Shown here: one piece after another, positions 45,401-53,496 of the stretch
How positions within the stretch are numbered: position 1 is the stretch's first letter
Layout: the number at the start of each line of letters is the position of its first letter
From: Deltaproteobacteria bacterium
Lineage (GTDB): Bacteria; JAGRBM01; JAHCIT01
DNA: 64,000 nt
Reading direction: 5' to 3'
Assembly (NCBI GenBank): GCA_026129095.1
Contig: JAHCIT010000011.1
Span: 43,070-107,069, forward strand
The notes under the pieces: generated by a model
What the model was told of the DNA's origin: nothing
Seen by the model: the letters and a program-made list of their open reading frames with translations, nothing else
Database searches by the model: none
Program-made: the position numbers and the translations under genes

Positions 45401-45823
45401 CCGCCGGGGATATTCGTAGAACTGGCGGCTGGTCCGCAGCACCGCCACTGCCGCACGCGGAAGCTCTCCGGTCACCCGGATGACCACCTCCGACCACCGG
45501 GTGAACTCCGCGGCGGGTATCCGGCCGGACAGATCCATGCCCGCGGTTACCACCGCCGGTGCAATATCGGCGTGGATCCGTCCCGCCTCAGCCGTGACGG
45601 TGGCAACGGCATCGAGCGCTTCCAGGGGAACCTTCAGCCGCGGTGCATGGGCAAGGAACTCGAACGCCGCCCGCCGCGAGCAGGCATCGATCCGTTCCGC
45701 ACCGGCGAGAATGGCGTTGGATTCCGGGTCGGCCGGATCCAGATACGGGATCTCGATGCCCGGCACTGTCTCCGACCGGGCCACGAGGATCTTCAGCCAC
45801 TTGGAGTAGAGGATGTCATTCAC
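42464..45823 (-). CDS. Very long VWA-domain protein (NorD/CbbO-like)
   Basis: 1,119 residues. The C-terminal ~230 residues are a von Willebrand A domain with an intact MIDAS: AAMFLIDMSASTGEK (DxSxS at about 890), TRMGAAIRHAIEKL and TLVMLSDGYPQDSDYG. The preceding middle part resembles NorD/CbbO, partners that load or activate metal enzymes together with MoxR ATPases. The N-terminal ~450 residues are helical and repeat-like (many Ala/Leu/Arg helices), making the protein far longer than typical NorD (about 640). An acidic Pro/Gly/Ser linker lies at about 615-660. The cognate ATPase gene lies 7 bp upstream. The target enzyme is not evident. Confidence 0.88.
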   Translation of the reverse strand: MNDILYSKWLKILVARSETVPGIEIPYLDPADPESNAILAGAERIDACSRRAAFEFLAHAPRLKVPLEALDAVATVTAEAGRIHADIAPAVVTAGMDLSGRIPAAEFTRWSEVVIRVTGELPRAAVAVLRTSRQFYEYPRRISLNEWIEGGRKTWQLGWQTYGLLEMVLASAAEASSVLPPRSFQFWCDTAASLSHRVSGLAQDFCQEPLPRDLPVETEEARLELLAAVAASHPEQFAAFRRQLVETVRRAPGRLKVLAPVLARLVSRSADGCLNVVRKLAAASGEVADSRYGQVAGAARRILEKSPSAAMGLLESMDEVLRLVGPEEFARWVEEGERLLESSPGRAEAHFKLSSRSARASLQAYVRGVRFEEIARSLRLYAQGLTGREIPLVPLDWHRGKNLPTTDGEKIYLPALVYEHGGRDENRRVFRVMCAHQCGFFEFGTFGFSLEKMKGVRSGIVRVSDYAAGAPAGGSDLDRFFLQFPRTQLARDLFLLLENFRIDEALLRNYPGLDPDIAWLRKSELEKRSIDRAMSPASALVEVATQLSLGLETVFGHIPADDLTSGQIQFEEQFQNLRALFSELRRPEATVEHTAVRTAELYRLFSLFLDTRRMGMDAELEPPPAADSESAGESVPEPGGQGGSEPAPPGSSGPEVPPDFPADYGRPEPVRFHGELNPDEIQRRVQARGALDIAQRLMGNIEMMRPEEIASWLGDGDELSFLPMGPDEEAGGRALFSSMFDMDRAREAAQHAPESLPEILQEFQQEVRRMARLDTLDERYDDAFRYDEWDHKLGDYRHAWCTVRERNVETGNPEFVDRALAENSNLISKVIRQFEAIRPELLKKETRLPDGEEIDLNTVIEGAADRRAGLPYPERIYSSRRRQERDVAAMFLIDMSASTGEKIPDEELAGPPPPPAGESAGYFSDPRFGVAADGPPAAPAGAPRKTVLDLQKEALVVMSQALNYLGDDYAVLGFSGYGRERVDLYKIKEFGEPYSDRVKARIGGIRAQQSTRMGAAIRHAIEKLRGLEARYRTLVMLSDGYPQDSDYGEDRTDENYSLLDTRLALEEATRAGIHTFCITVDKAGYDYLKQMCPPDAYLVIDRIRDLPEMLPRVYRAITR

Positions 45824-45830
45824 ATCCGCT

Positions 45831-46682
45831 CTATCCGATCACTGCCGCCGCCAGGTCTTCGAGCGCGGTCTGGACATCCGGATCGTCGGTGAGCGCCTCG
45901 GTGAGCGCCATCCGGACGGCGCGGCGGGGGCCGATGCCCCCCGCGATCAGCTTGCCCGCATAGATGAGGAGCCGGGTCGAGACGCCTTCCTCCAGTCCCT
46001 GATGCTTGAGATTCCGCACCTTCTGGCCGAGCCGGGCCAGCCGGGCCGCATCGGCGGGACTGACTCCGCTCTCATGGGCGATGATCTCCCGCTCGGCGTC
46101 CTCGGGCGGGAAACCGAACTCGATGGCGACGAAACGCTGCCGGGTGGACTGCTTGAGGTTCTTGAACACCGACTGGTAGCCGGGATTGAACGACACCACG
46201 AGCAGGAAGTCCGGATGCGCCTCAAGGACGGTTCCCTTCTTGTCGATGGGAAGTATCCGGCGGTGATCGGTGAGCGGATGGATGAGGACGGTCGTGTCCT
46301 TGCGGGCCTCGACCACCTCGTCCAGATAGCAGATCGCGCCCATCTCGACCGCCTTGGTGAGCGGACCTGGCGACCAGACGGTTTCGTCCCCCTTCATCAG
46401 GAACTTGCCAACGAGGTCGCTTGCCGTGAGGTCTTCGTGGCAGGCGACCGTGATGAGCGGCGTGCCCGAGCGGCGGCCGCGGCCCTGCGTCAGCCGCCAG
46501 GCCATGTACTCGACGAACCGCGTCTTCCCGCAGCCGGTGGGCCCCTTGAGCAGCACCGGAAGGCGGGCACCATAGGCGGCCTCAAACAGGGCAACTTCGT
46601 CGGTAATGGGCCGGTAGTAGGGCTCCTCGGCGAGCGAGTATTCCTTGTAATCGACTTCGGCGGCGGCTTTCGCTGGAGGCAT
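45831..46682 (-). CDS. MoxR-type AAA+ ATPase (CbbQ/NirQ/NorQ/GvpN-like)
   Basis: 283 residues from the ATG at 46682 (GAGGA about 12 bases upstream); the frame continues to 46826 but that extension looks non-coding. Walker [20 protein letters not shown] (about 42-60), pore-loop region, Walker [17 protein letters not shown], sensor 1 [18 protein letters not shown], and arginine-finger region [14 protein letters not shown]. Such ATPases work with VWA proteins, here the next gene, to remodel or insert metal into a client complex. Divergent from the topoisomerase VI gene with 213 bp between start codons. Confidence 0.92.
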   Translation of the reverse strand: MPPAKAAAEVDYKEYSLAEEPYYRPITDEVALFEAAYGARLPVLLKGPTGCGKTRFVEYMAWRLTQGRGRRSGTPLITVACHEDLTASDLVGKFLMKGDETVWSPGPLTKAVEMGAICYLDEVVEARKDTTVLIHPLTDHRRILPIDKKGTVLEAHPDFLLVVSFNPGYQSVFKNLKQSTRQRFVAIEFGFPPEDAEREIIAHESGVSPADAARLARLGQKVRNLKHQGLEEGVSTRLLIYAGKLIAGGIGPRRAVRMALTEALTDDPDVQTALEDLAAAVIG

Positions 46683-46795
46683 GGGCGAAACGGGTTCCTC
46701 TGCCGGCCACCCGTAAGAGGCGGCCAAGGCATGAAGCGTAGCGGTCCCTCGCCACGGGCGGCAAGCAGACATCAAAGAGACGCCGCGTTCAGGTT

Positions 46796-46807
46796 GTGCG
46801 TTCGCAC
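46796..46807. promoter_or_regulatory. Perfect palindrome between the AAA+ and topoisomerase VI genes
   Basis: GTGCG-TT-CGCAC, a 5-bp inverted repeat around two bases, sits about 90 bp before the topoisomerase start and about 115 bp before the ATPase start. It could bind a dimeric regulator controlling both sides. The remaining 200 bp show no clear promoter pair. Confidence 0.3.
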
Positions 46808-46895
46808 GGAATCGGATAAGAGCCACGCCTGACGCCGCGCCGCTGGTTTTGAGGGCTCATCACAGCGGATCGCCGCCGCAAGGTCTGGATACCTC

Positions 46896-48047
46896 ATGGC
46901 CCGCAAACCGAAAACTCCCGCCACTGCTTCCGTTTCCACCCGTCCCAAACGCCCCACTCCCGAAGGCAAGAAAATGCTCGGGAAGATGCAGGAGCGCGGC
47001 CGCTCGCTTTACGAAACGATCCAGAAGGAGCGTGCCCCCAAGCTCAAGTTCCCGCTGAGATCACTTTCCAACGTCACTTTCAACAAAAAGGTCGGCCACT
47101 TCGTGATGAAGGGCAAGACGCTGGAACGCACCCTGACGGTCAACACGATCCGCACGTTCGCCCAGACGCTCCGGATGATGGCGCTTTCCAAGGAACTGAT
47201 CGAAACCCGCGACTTCGCCACCAAACGCGATGCCTACTACCAGACGAAGAACTGGGGCGAGGCCGGCTGCCACGAGCAGACAGAGTCGGACACGATCATG
47301 GACGACCTGGAGGGGCTTTTCGGTGTCAACAAGGAGCAGCTCGGCTTCCGGCCGGACGAACACGGCGGCAGCGTGGCCGGACAGATCACCATCATCGAGA
47401 CGGATGCCGATACCGGCCGCCAGAACCGGATCGACTGCACGCAGTACATCAAGGGTTCCTACGCGATCCCCAGTTCGGTGGAAGACCTCGCTTTTGAAAC
47501 CAGGGCCAAGTTCATCCTTGCCATCGAAACGCACGGCATGTTCGAGCGGCTGAACGAGCACAAGTTCTGGCAAACGTACAAGTGCATCCTCATTTCCATG
47601 CGCGGCGTTCCTTCCCGCGCCGTCCGCCGGTTCACGCGCCGCATCGCCGACCAGTTCAAGCTGCCGGTTTATGTGTTTACCGATGGCGACCCTTACGGCT
47701 ACGCCAACATCTACCGGACGCTGAAGGTGGGATCGGGCAACAACGCCCATCTCAACGAGTACTTCTGCGTTCCGCAGGCGCGCTATCTCGGCGTTACACC
47801 CGAGGACATCGACACCTACAAGCTCCCGACCCACCCGCTGAAGGAAGTGGACATCAAGCGCGCACGGGACGCCCTGAAGAACGACAGCTTCTTCCAGGAG
47901 CACAAGGACTGGGCCAAGGCCGTGGACAAGATGCTCTCCAAGGGCCAGCGCGTCGAGCAGCAGGCCCTTTCCAAGCACGGACTCAACTACGTGATCGACA
48001 CGTACCTGCCGGAAAAACTGGCCAGGCCGGAGCGGTTCCTGTCGTGA
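46896..48047 (+). CDS. top6A: DNA topoisomerase VI subunit A (Spo11-like), no adjacent B subunit
   Basis: 383 residues, full length for the family (about 360-390). The N-terminal winged-helix/CAP-like domain carries the catalytic tyrosine in TKRDAYYQTKNW (Tyr114/Tyr115), followed by HEQTESDTIMDDLEGLFGV and LGFRPDEHGGSVAGQITI. The Toprim domain has the glutamate in LAIETHGMFERL (Glu211), RGVPSRAVRRFTRRI, and the metal motif PVYVFTDGDPYGYANIY (Asp263, Asp265). The end ALSKHGLNYVIDTYLPEKL is typical. The first 50 residues are Lys/Arg/Pro rich. Topoisomerase VI is an A2B2 ATP-dependent type IIB enzyme; top6B would normally be next to it but is absent here. Its stop overlaps the start of the DUF983 gene (GTGA). 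Confidence 0.93.
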   Translation: MARKPKTPATASVSTRPKRPTPEGKKMLGKMQERGRSLYETIQKERAPKLKFPLRSLSNVTFNKKVGHFVMKGKTLERTLTVNTIRTFAQTLRMMALSKELIETRDFATKRDAYYQTKNWGEAGCHEQTESDTIMDDLEGLFGVNKEQLGFRPDEHGGSVAGQITIIETDADTGRQNRIDCTQYIKGSYAIPSSVEDLAFETRAKFILAIETHGMFERLNEHKFWQTYKCILISMRGVPSRAVRRFTRRIADQFKLPVYVFTDGDPYGYANIYRTLKVGSGNNAHLNEYFCVPQARYLGVTPEDIDTYKLPTHPLKEVDIKRARDALKNDSFFQEHKDWAKAVDKMLSKGQRVEQQALSKHGLNYVIDTYLPEKLARPERFLS

Positions 48048-48427
48048 CCCGGACGGGCGGGGACGCCCCGCGCCCCCGCTTCCTTGAGGTCACCGCACGC
48101 TCGCTGAGGCTCCGCTGCCCCCGCTGCGGCGAGGGGGTCATTTTCCGGTCCTGGCTGGAACTGAATGAGGATTGCCCGGCGTGCGGCCTGCGGATCCGCC
48201 ATGAACAGGGTTTTTTCATCGGCTCGATCTATCTCAACTACGGCATTACGGCCGGGCTGGTCATGGTGGTCTACTGGATGATGCGGAAACATGCGGAACT
48301 TGAACTCTGGCAGATGATCGCCATTCTCGCCGCCATCGGCGCGGCCATTCCCCTCGCCGTGACACGGTGGACCCGTTCGCTCTGGCTGGGATGGGACTAC
48401 TACCTGGGGCCGGAACGGCTCCGGTAG
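48044..48427 (+). CDS. DUF983 zinc-ribbon membrane protein
   Basis: 127 residues from the GTG at 48044, overlapping the topoisomerase stop. A zinc ribbon LRCPRCGEGVIF ... EDCPACGLRIRHEQGFF occupies about 24-60, followed by two membrane helices (IYLNYGITAGLVMVVYWMM and MIAILAAIGAAIPLAVT) and a short tail WDYYLGPERL. Function unknown. The coupling to top6A implies co-expression; a functional link is unproven. Confidence 0.87.
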   Translation: MTRTGGDAPRPRFLEVTARSLRLRCPRCGEGVIFRSWLELNEDCPACGLRIRHEQGFFIGSIYLNYGITAGLVMVVYWMMRKHAELELWQMIAILAAIGAAIPLAVTRWTRSLWLGWDYYLGPERLR

Positions 48428-48471
48428 GGATACCGGAACGGTAAACCTCCGGCTATCCTGTTTTCCGTACC

Positions 48472-49404
48472 ATGTCTGCCGGGCACCACCACCATCATCA
48501 CGACCACGGCGGCTCCCACGATGGCCACCACACCGGAAGCATGAACCGGGCATTCGCCATCGGTACCGTGATCAACCTGCTGTTTGCGGCCGGCGAGGCG
48601 GCGGCCGGCTTCATTACCGGTTCGGTAGCCCTGCTGGCCGACGCCGGTCACAACTTCGCCGATGTGCTGGGGCTTGCCCTGGCGTGGGTGGCGGCTTCCT
48701 TCGCCCGCTCAGAACCCACTGCGCGGCATTCCTACGGGTTCAAGCGCGGAACGATCCTCGCCGCGCTGGCCAATGCGCTGGTCATTTCGGCCACCGCCGG
48801 GGCCCTGGCGCTCGAATCAGCCACCCGGCTCTTCGACCCGCCACCTGTCAGGGGCATGACGGTCATCGCCGTGGCGGCGATCGGCGTCGTCATCAACACG
48901 GGCTCGGCCCTCCTGTTCATGTCGGGACGCAAGCACGACCTCAATGTCCGCGCCGCCTTCCTGCACCTGGCGGCCGACGCCGCGATTTCGCTGGCCGTCG
49001 TCGTTGCCGGTTTCGGGATGCTCCAGACCGGCTGGTACTGGCTCGACCCGGTGGTAGCGATCGGCGTCTCGGCCATGATCTTCCTGAACAGCTGGTCACT
49101 GCTCCGGCAGTCGCTCGCCCTCTCACTGGATGCTGCTCCCGATGGCATCGATCCCGCAACCGTCCGCGACTGGCTGGCAGTGCAGCCGGGCGTCAACGAT
49201 GTCCACCATCTTCACATCTGGGCGCTCAGCACTACCGAGACCGCCCTCACCGTCCATCTAGTCGTGAAGGAGACAACCGGCAGCCGCGACGACCTGCTCG
49301 CCCGGGTCGGGACCGGGCTCAGGGAACAGTTCCGGATCGGCCATATAACGGTACAGATTGAGGATAGCTGCTGCCCGGAAACAGGCCGGCAGGCCGCAGG
49401 CTAG
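48472..49404 (+). CDS. Cation diffusion facilitator (zinc-type) transporter
   Basis: 310-residue inner-membrane Zn2+/Co2+/Cd2+-H+ antiporter of the CzcD/ZitB type. The N-terminus is a metal-binding His cluster (MSAGHHHHHHDHGGSHDGHH). Six helices follow, with the transport-site motifs SVALLADAGHNFADVLGLAL (TM2) and HLAADAAISLAVVVAG (TM5). The cytoplasmic C-terminal domain has DVHHLHIWALSTTETALTVHL and ends in EDSCCPETG. It lies 44 bp after the DUF983 gene. No metal-responsive operator was recognised. Confidence 0.93.
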   Translation: MSAGHHHHHHDHGGSHDGHHTGSMNRAFAIGTVINLLFAAGEAAAGFITGSVALLADAGHNFADVLGLALAWVAASFARSEPTARHSYGFKRGTILAALANALVISATAGALALESATRLFDPPPVRGMTVIAVAAIGVVINTGSALLFMSGRKHDLNVRAAFLHLAADAAISLAVVVAGFGMLQTGWYWLDPVVAIGVSAMIFLNSWSLLRQSLALSLDAAPDGIDPATVRDWLAVQPGVNDVHHLHIWALSTTETALTVHLVVKETTGSRDDLLARVGTGLREQFRIGHITVQIEDSCCPETGRQAAG

Positions 49405-49422
49405 CGTGTTCCGGAAACGCCC

Positions 49423-52400
49423 CTAGTCGCCCTTTTCGGCAAACGACTGGTCGATGTTCACCGGAATCCGCAGGATCTCGCCCAGATCCACCAGCGGCAG
49501 ACGGCTGAAAAACTCGCGCCGGAGCACCGATACGGTCGCATTGGACTTTATCCACCGGTCACACAGGCGGATCTCCACGCTGTCCGACTTCATGTCGAAG
49601 TCGCGGGTATCGAGCACGAAACCCCGGCCCCTGGCGAGGCCGTTGCGGATATCGAAATTCGCCTTCATCTGCCTGAACGGAATCCCGCCCGGATAGGCCG
49701 ACAGCCGCAGGTTCACCAGACTCGCCACGCGGGCAAAGGCACGGTATTCGCTACTGATGCGTCCGCCTTCCAGTTGCATGGAGAGATCCCCCTCTACCGA
49801 ACTGCAGAACTGGTCGGCGGCGTTGAACCGGATCATTCCGCGCGCGGTCAGCATGCCGTCCACGAAATCCGTCGGCGTCCCCATCGCCTCCAGCATCGGC
49901 TGCAGCATTACGTTGTCGAAACGGGGCGTCATGAAGACGATGCGAGCCCCGTCAGGGCGGGCCTCGTAGGACAGCCGCTCGAAATCGTACCGGCCGCCGG
50001 GACCGGCGAAATTCAGCGTGGAAAGCGTGAATGTACGACCCGCAAGCGATGCCTGCGCCGAGAGTTCGCTGAACGGGGCACGGCGGAACTGGCCCTGGTC
50101 GACCTGCACGATTCCGGTGAACTGCCCCCGGGCCAGGAAATCGTCGATATCCGGGAGCGGGGGCTCGATGATCGACGTTTCCGTGCGGCCCCTGCGCGTT
50201 TCGGCCTGGGTGGCGATCACGCTGTCACGGGTTCCGGTGGCGGCGGCCAGCAGGTCATCAAGATTCGCGTTCGGTGCCTCGATGGTGAAATCCCCCCGGG
50301 GACCGGCGGGGGTATCCAGAAACCCGGCACGCACCCTGGCGATACTCTCGCCATATGACAGGGAGCAGCCGAAACTGGACCGCTCGCCTGTGTTGTACCG
50401 GAGGCTGCAGTCAACGTCGCGGATCGGAAGCCGGATGTCGGGCGAGGTGATCGCCACACGGTTTGTCCGGAACGATGCCGACCGCTTCAGCGGATGCCGG
50501 GACTGCCCCAGGCGTCCGGACGTGGAGTAGCTGCCCGTGACCGTGCCCTTTCCCTTCAGACGGCTGTTCACCGGCAATATCTGGTCCAGCGCCAGCTGCT
50601 CACCGGCGACCTTCATGTCGAAGGTGGGCGATGCCCCGTTGGGATCGTCCACCTGCATCTGGACCGACAGGATGCCGTCACCGAACCTTCCCGTGAGCGG
50701 CCCCAGATCCAGGCTGTTGTCGGTGAACTGGATCGGGCCGGAAAGACCGTCGAGCGCCACGGGATAGTTTGCCAGGCGTATGTTCCCCTCGGACAGCCTC
50801 ATCTCGCCGCTATAGGTGTAGTGGTCCTTCAGGATGTCGTAGTCGACGCGGGCCTTTCCGGTCAGATCGCCGCGTCCGCCCGACAGTGGTGCCACCACCT
50901 TCTGGACGGCACGGAAACCGTAGTTGGGCAGCAGCCCGAGCAGGGCCGGATAGGGGAACTGGCCCGTAATATCGAGTTGCAGCTTCGCCTGCCGGTCGAT
51001 GCTGTCGAAACCGCCTACCGCCTCCACATCGAGCATGTCATCCACCCGGCCCCGCAGCCGGTCCATGATGAAGTTCCCTCCCTCAATGGCAATCCGGCCC
51101 TCGATGCCGCTGAACTTCAGCCTCTCTCCGGGAAGCACATGCATGCTCAGCCCCTTGATAGCGCCTTCCATCCAGAACCGGTCGAAATCGAGCCAGGGTT
51201 CGAGCGATCCATCCACGCTCCGGGTGAGCATGAGCGGCAGGAAATTCCGGTAGTAGGTGGCCACGCCCTCCCGGCGTATCTGGCGGCGGCAGTAGTCGGA
51301 CACATGCCGCCCGATAATCGGCCAGGGGATGTGGTTGAACTCCTGCGAGAGATCCACGTCCCGCACATGGAACTCGATTTCCAGTTCGTGGACGATCCGG
51401 GGGTTTGGCGGCCGGAAATCCGATACCCAGCGTACAAAAGTGACGTCGGTCGGCCCAATCTGGATGCCGCCGCTGTCAGCCCGGAGCTTACGGCCATCCC
51501 ATGCGAACGAGAACTTGCCCTTCACGATATCCGGAGTGAATGTTTCCTCGAAGACATAGGGCATTTCGCCGCGAACACCCTCGGCCAGCAGCTCCACGTT
51601 TCCGCGAACAGCATCCAGCGTGCCGCCGGCATTGACCAGCAGATCCACCACCCCCGACACGAGGCCGGCCGCCCGGGCAGGTGGAAGAACCGTAAGCTGG
51701 ACCTGGTGCAATGCGGCCTGGATGCTGACCGGAAGCACGGCAAGATCCAGGTTTTCCGCCGGCAGGACCGAGGCCATTTCCACGCTGGTATCGCCGATCT
51801 TCCGGTTGTTGAGAAATGCCGACAGTTCGGCATGGACCTTGAGCGGCGCCCCCATCCCGATGTTCTGCAGCTCCATGCTGATCTTCCGGAAACTGTAGCT
51901 GTCGGGCTCGCCCGCGCCATGAACCCGGACGCGAAACAGTCCGCCCGTGACCTCGACCTCCCGGATTGTGAGTCCCCGGAGGATTCCCTCCAGCACCGCA
52001 CTCAGGCGGCCCAGATCGGCTGGTTCCTCGCTATCCAGCGGCACGTCCAGCCCTTCGATCCGCCAGCGGCCGTCCCGCCGCTCTACCATCACGTACGGCG
52101 CATCGAGACGTACCACGCGGGGTGTGAACCGCTGGTCGATCAGGTCGCCCACGTCGAATGCCACCGTGACGGCGCCCAGACGGACGAGCGTCCGGCGGCC
52201 ATCCGTGCTCAGGACCGACACACCCTGCGCCCGGACCCCCAGCCCCCGGGTGAAATCGAGCGAGAGATGCCGGATCCGCACCGGGTAACCCAGCGCAAGC
52301 GATGCCTTCTCGGCCACGCCGATACGGTGCCGGTCCAAATCCAGAACCAGCGGAAAGAAGGCCATCGCGGCCACCGTCACGGCGAGCAGGATAATTGTCG

Positions 52401-52575
52401 AAACGAGATTCAGTTTGGGCATCCGGGGGAGCGGCACCGGGATGCGGGAAAGGATCGGCGGCCCTTCGGAACCGGCCACCGGAGCGCCGCCGGACGTATC
52501 CGCACCGTCCGGCTCCGGGGGGCCGGGTTTCTGTTCGGGAGTTTCCGGTGAAACAACGGGATCTTCTGGCATCAC
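49423..52575 (-). CDS. AsmA-like / DUF3971-type envelope protein
   Basis: 1,050 residues. The cytoplasmic N-terminus is Pro/Glu/Gly rich (about 1-55), then one membrane helix (LVSTIILLAVTVAAMAFFPLVLDL), then a very long beta-rich periplasmic region. It begins with the AsmA-type segment EKASLALGYPVRIRHLSLDF ... VSVLSTDGRRTLVRLGAVTVAFDVGDL and ends with a second AsmA-like block (GRISSEYRAFARVASLVNLRLS; FRQMKANFDIRNGLARGRGFVLDTRDFDMKS). Proteins of this architecture form bridges carrying phospholipid to the outer membrane. It is convergent with the CDF gene and has 14 bp to the upstream amidase gene. Confidence 0.85.
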   Translation of the reverse strand: MMPEDPVVSPETPEQKPGPPEPDGADTSGGAPVAGSEGPPILSRIPVPLPRMPKLNLVSTIILLAVTVAAMAFFPLVLDLDRHRIGVAEKASLALGYPVRIRHLSLDFTRGLGVRAQGVSVLSTDGRRTLVRLGAVTVAFDVGDLIDQRFTPRVVRLDAPYVMVERRDGRWRIEGLDVPLDSEEPADLGRLSAVLEGILRGLTIREVEVTGGLFRVRVHGAGEPDSYSFRKISMELQNIGMGAPLKVHAELSAFLNNRKIGDTSVEMASVLPAENLDLAVLPVSIQAALHQVQLTVLPPARAAGLVSGVVDLLVNAGGTLDAVRGNVELLAEGVRGEMPYVFEETFTPDIVKGKFSFAWDGRKLRADSGGIQIGPTDVTFVRWVSDFRPPNPRIVHELEIEFHVRDVDLSQEFNHIPWPIIGRHVSDYCRRQIRREGVATYYRNFLPLMLTRSVDGSLEPWLDFDRFWMEGAIKGLSMHVLPGERLKFSGIEGRIAIEGGNFIMDRLRGRVDDMLDVEAVGGFDSIDRQAKLQLDITGQFPYPALLGLLPNYGFRAVQKVVAPLSGGRGDLTGKARVDYDILKDHYTYSGEMRLSEGNIRLANYPVALDGLSGPIQFTDNSLDLGPLTGRFGDGILSVQMQVDDPNGASPTFDMKVAGEQLALDQILPVNSRLKGKGTVTGSYSTSGRLGQSRHPLKRSASFRTNRVAITSPDIRLPIRDVDCSLRYNTGERSSFGCSLSYGESIARVRAGFLDTPAGPRGDFTIEAPNANLDDLLAAATGTRDSVIATQAETRRGRTETSIIEPPLPDIDDFLARGQFTGIVQVDQGQFRRAPFSELSAQASLAGRTFTLSTLNFAGPGGRYDFERLSYEARPDGARIVFMTPRFDNVMLQPMLEAMGTPTDFVDGMLTARGMIRFNAADQFCSSVEGDLSMQLEGGRISSEYRAFARVASLVNLRLSAYPGGIPFRQMKANFDIRNGLARGRGFVLDTRDFDMKSDSVEIRLCDRWIKSNATVSVLRREFFSRLPLVDLGEILRIPVNIDQSFAEKGD

Positions 52576-52589
52576 TCGTACATTAAGGA

Positions 52590-53372
52590 CTAGCCGTTCC
52601 GGAACCGGCGACCAAGGGTGGGGAGCCTGTGGCGGGCGTCAGCAACTGTGCCAAGGTCCAGAACGGCGCAGGCGATGCCCTCCTCGTTATCCGGCACGAA
52701 TGCCACCCGCTCTCCCCATGGTGAATAGATGGCACTCCCTCCATTAAAGCGGTCTTTCGGTCCTTCACCGGTCCGGTTTACGGCGGCCACCCAGCAGAGG
52801 TTCTCGATGGCCCGGGCCTTCAGGAGCGTGTCCCAGTGGTCGCGCCGGGGTTCAGGCCACTGGGCGACGCAAAAGAGGGCGTTTGCACCCTTTTCAACCA
52901 GCCTTCCCACCCATTCCGGAAACCGGAGGTCATAGCAGATGGTAAGCCCCGCCCTGAGACCCTCACCCAGATCGGCCACCACCTGCCCGGTTCCCTCCCG
53001 GTAAAAGGTGTGCTCGCCGGCCGGTTCGAACAGGTGGACCTTTCGATAAACTTCCTTCGTGCCGTCGGAGCGCAACAGCAGCCCCTCGTTGAAAAATCCG
53101 TCCCCGTCCTTCACGACGAACGAACCGTACAGCGAAAAGCCTTCAGCCCGGCAGCGTTCCGAAAGCCGCTGGACCGCCTCCCGGGTCTCCCCGGCAATTT
53201 CATCCGCCTTCGAGTGGGAGAAATTGGATGTCGCCGCCTCCGGAACCAGGGCGATCAGTGGACGGCTACTGGGGATTTTGTCCAGCAAGCGGTGGATAGA
53301 AGCCTCGTTCCGGGCCACTTCGCCCTTCACGACATCGTACTGGAGCAGCGCGCAGGTATGGGATTCACTCAC
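52590..53372 (-). CDS. Carbon-nitrogen hydrolase (Nit2/omega-amidase-like)
   Basis: 260 residues from the GTG at 53372; the frame is open to 53786 but that extension overlaps the divergent gene. The nitrilase-superfamily triad is visible: Glu in LVPEAATSNF, Lys in YRKVHLFEPAGEH, Cys in GLTICYDLRFPEW. Similarity is closest to the Nit2/YafV omega-amidases that hydrolyse alpha-ketoglutaramate-type amides; this is a judgement from motif spacing. The first gene of a two-gene minus-strand unit with the AsmA-like gene. A 124-bp divergent gap separates it from the acyl-CoA dehydrogenase. Confidence 0.9.
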   Translation of the reverse strand: MSESHTCALLQYDVVKGEVARNEASIHRLLDKIPSSRPLIALVPEAATSNFSHSKADEIAGETREAVQRLSERCRAEGFSLYGSFVVKDGDGFFNEGLLLRSDGTKEVYRKVHLFEPAGEHTFYREGTGQVVADLGEGLRAGLTICYDLRFPEWVGRLVEKGANALFCVAQWPEPRRDHWDTLLKARAIENLCWVAAVNRTGEGPKDRFNGGSAIYSPWGERVAFVPDNEEGIACAVLDLGTVADARHRLPTLGRRFRNG

Positions 53373-53496
53373 AGCCCCATTGTGGCCGCTGGTGAAAACA
53401 AAGGCGAAAAGTTGCCACCTGCGGCGGAGAAAACCTACGGTAGCTGGCGCCGCCGCCAGAGACGGCTCCAGACTATCCTGCAAGGAACCCAACCCC

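Noticed and set aside
45813..46832. Plus-strand open frame opposite the MoxR ATPase
   Set aside because: Low-complexity Arg/Gly/Leu product with no family signature; the minus strand carries a complete AAA+ enzyme.
50494..52551. Plus-strand open frame of 685 codons opposite the AsmA-like gene
   Set aside because: Composition of a shadow reading (His/Gln/Pro/Arg rich); the minus strand encodes an AsmA-like protein with a proper membrane helix.
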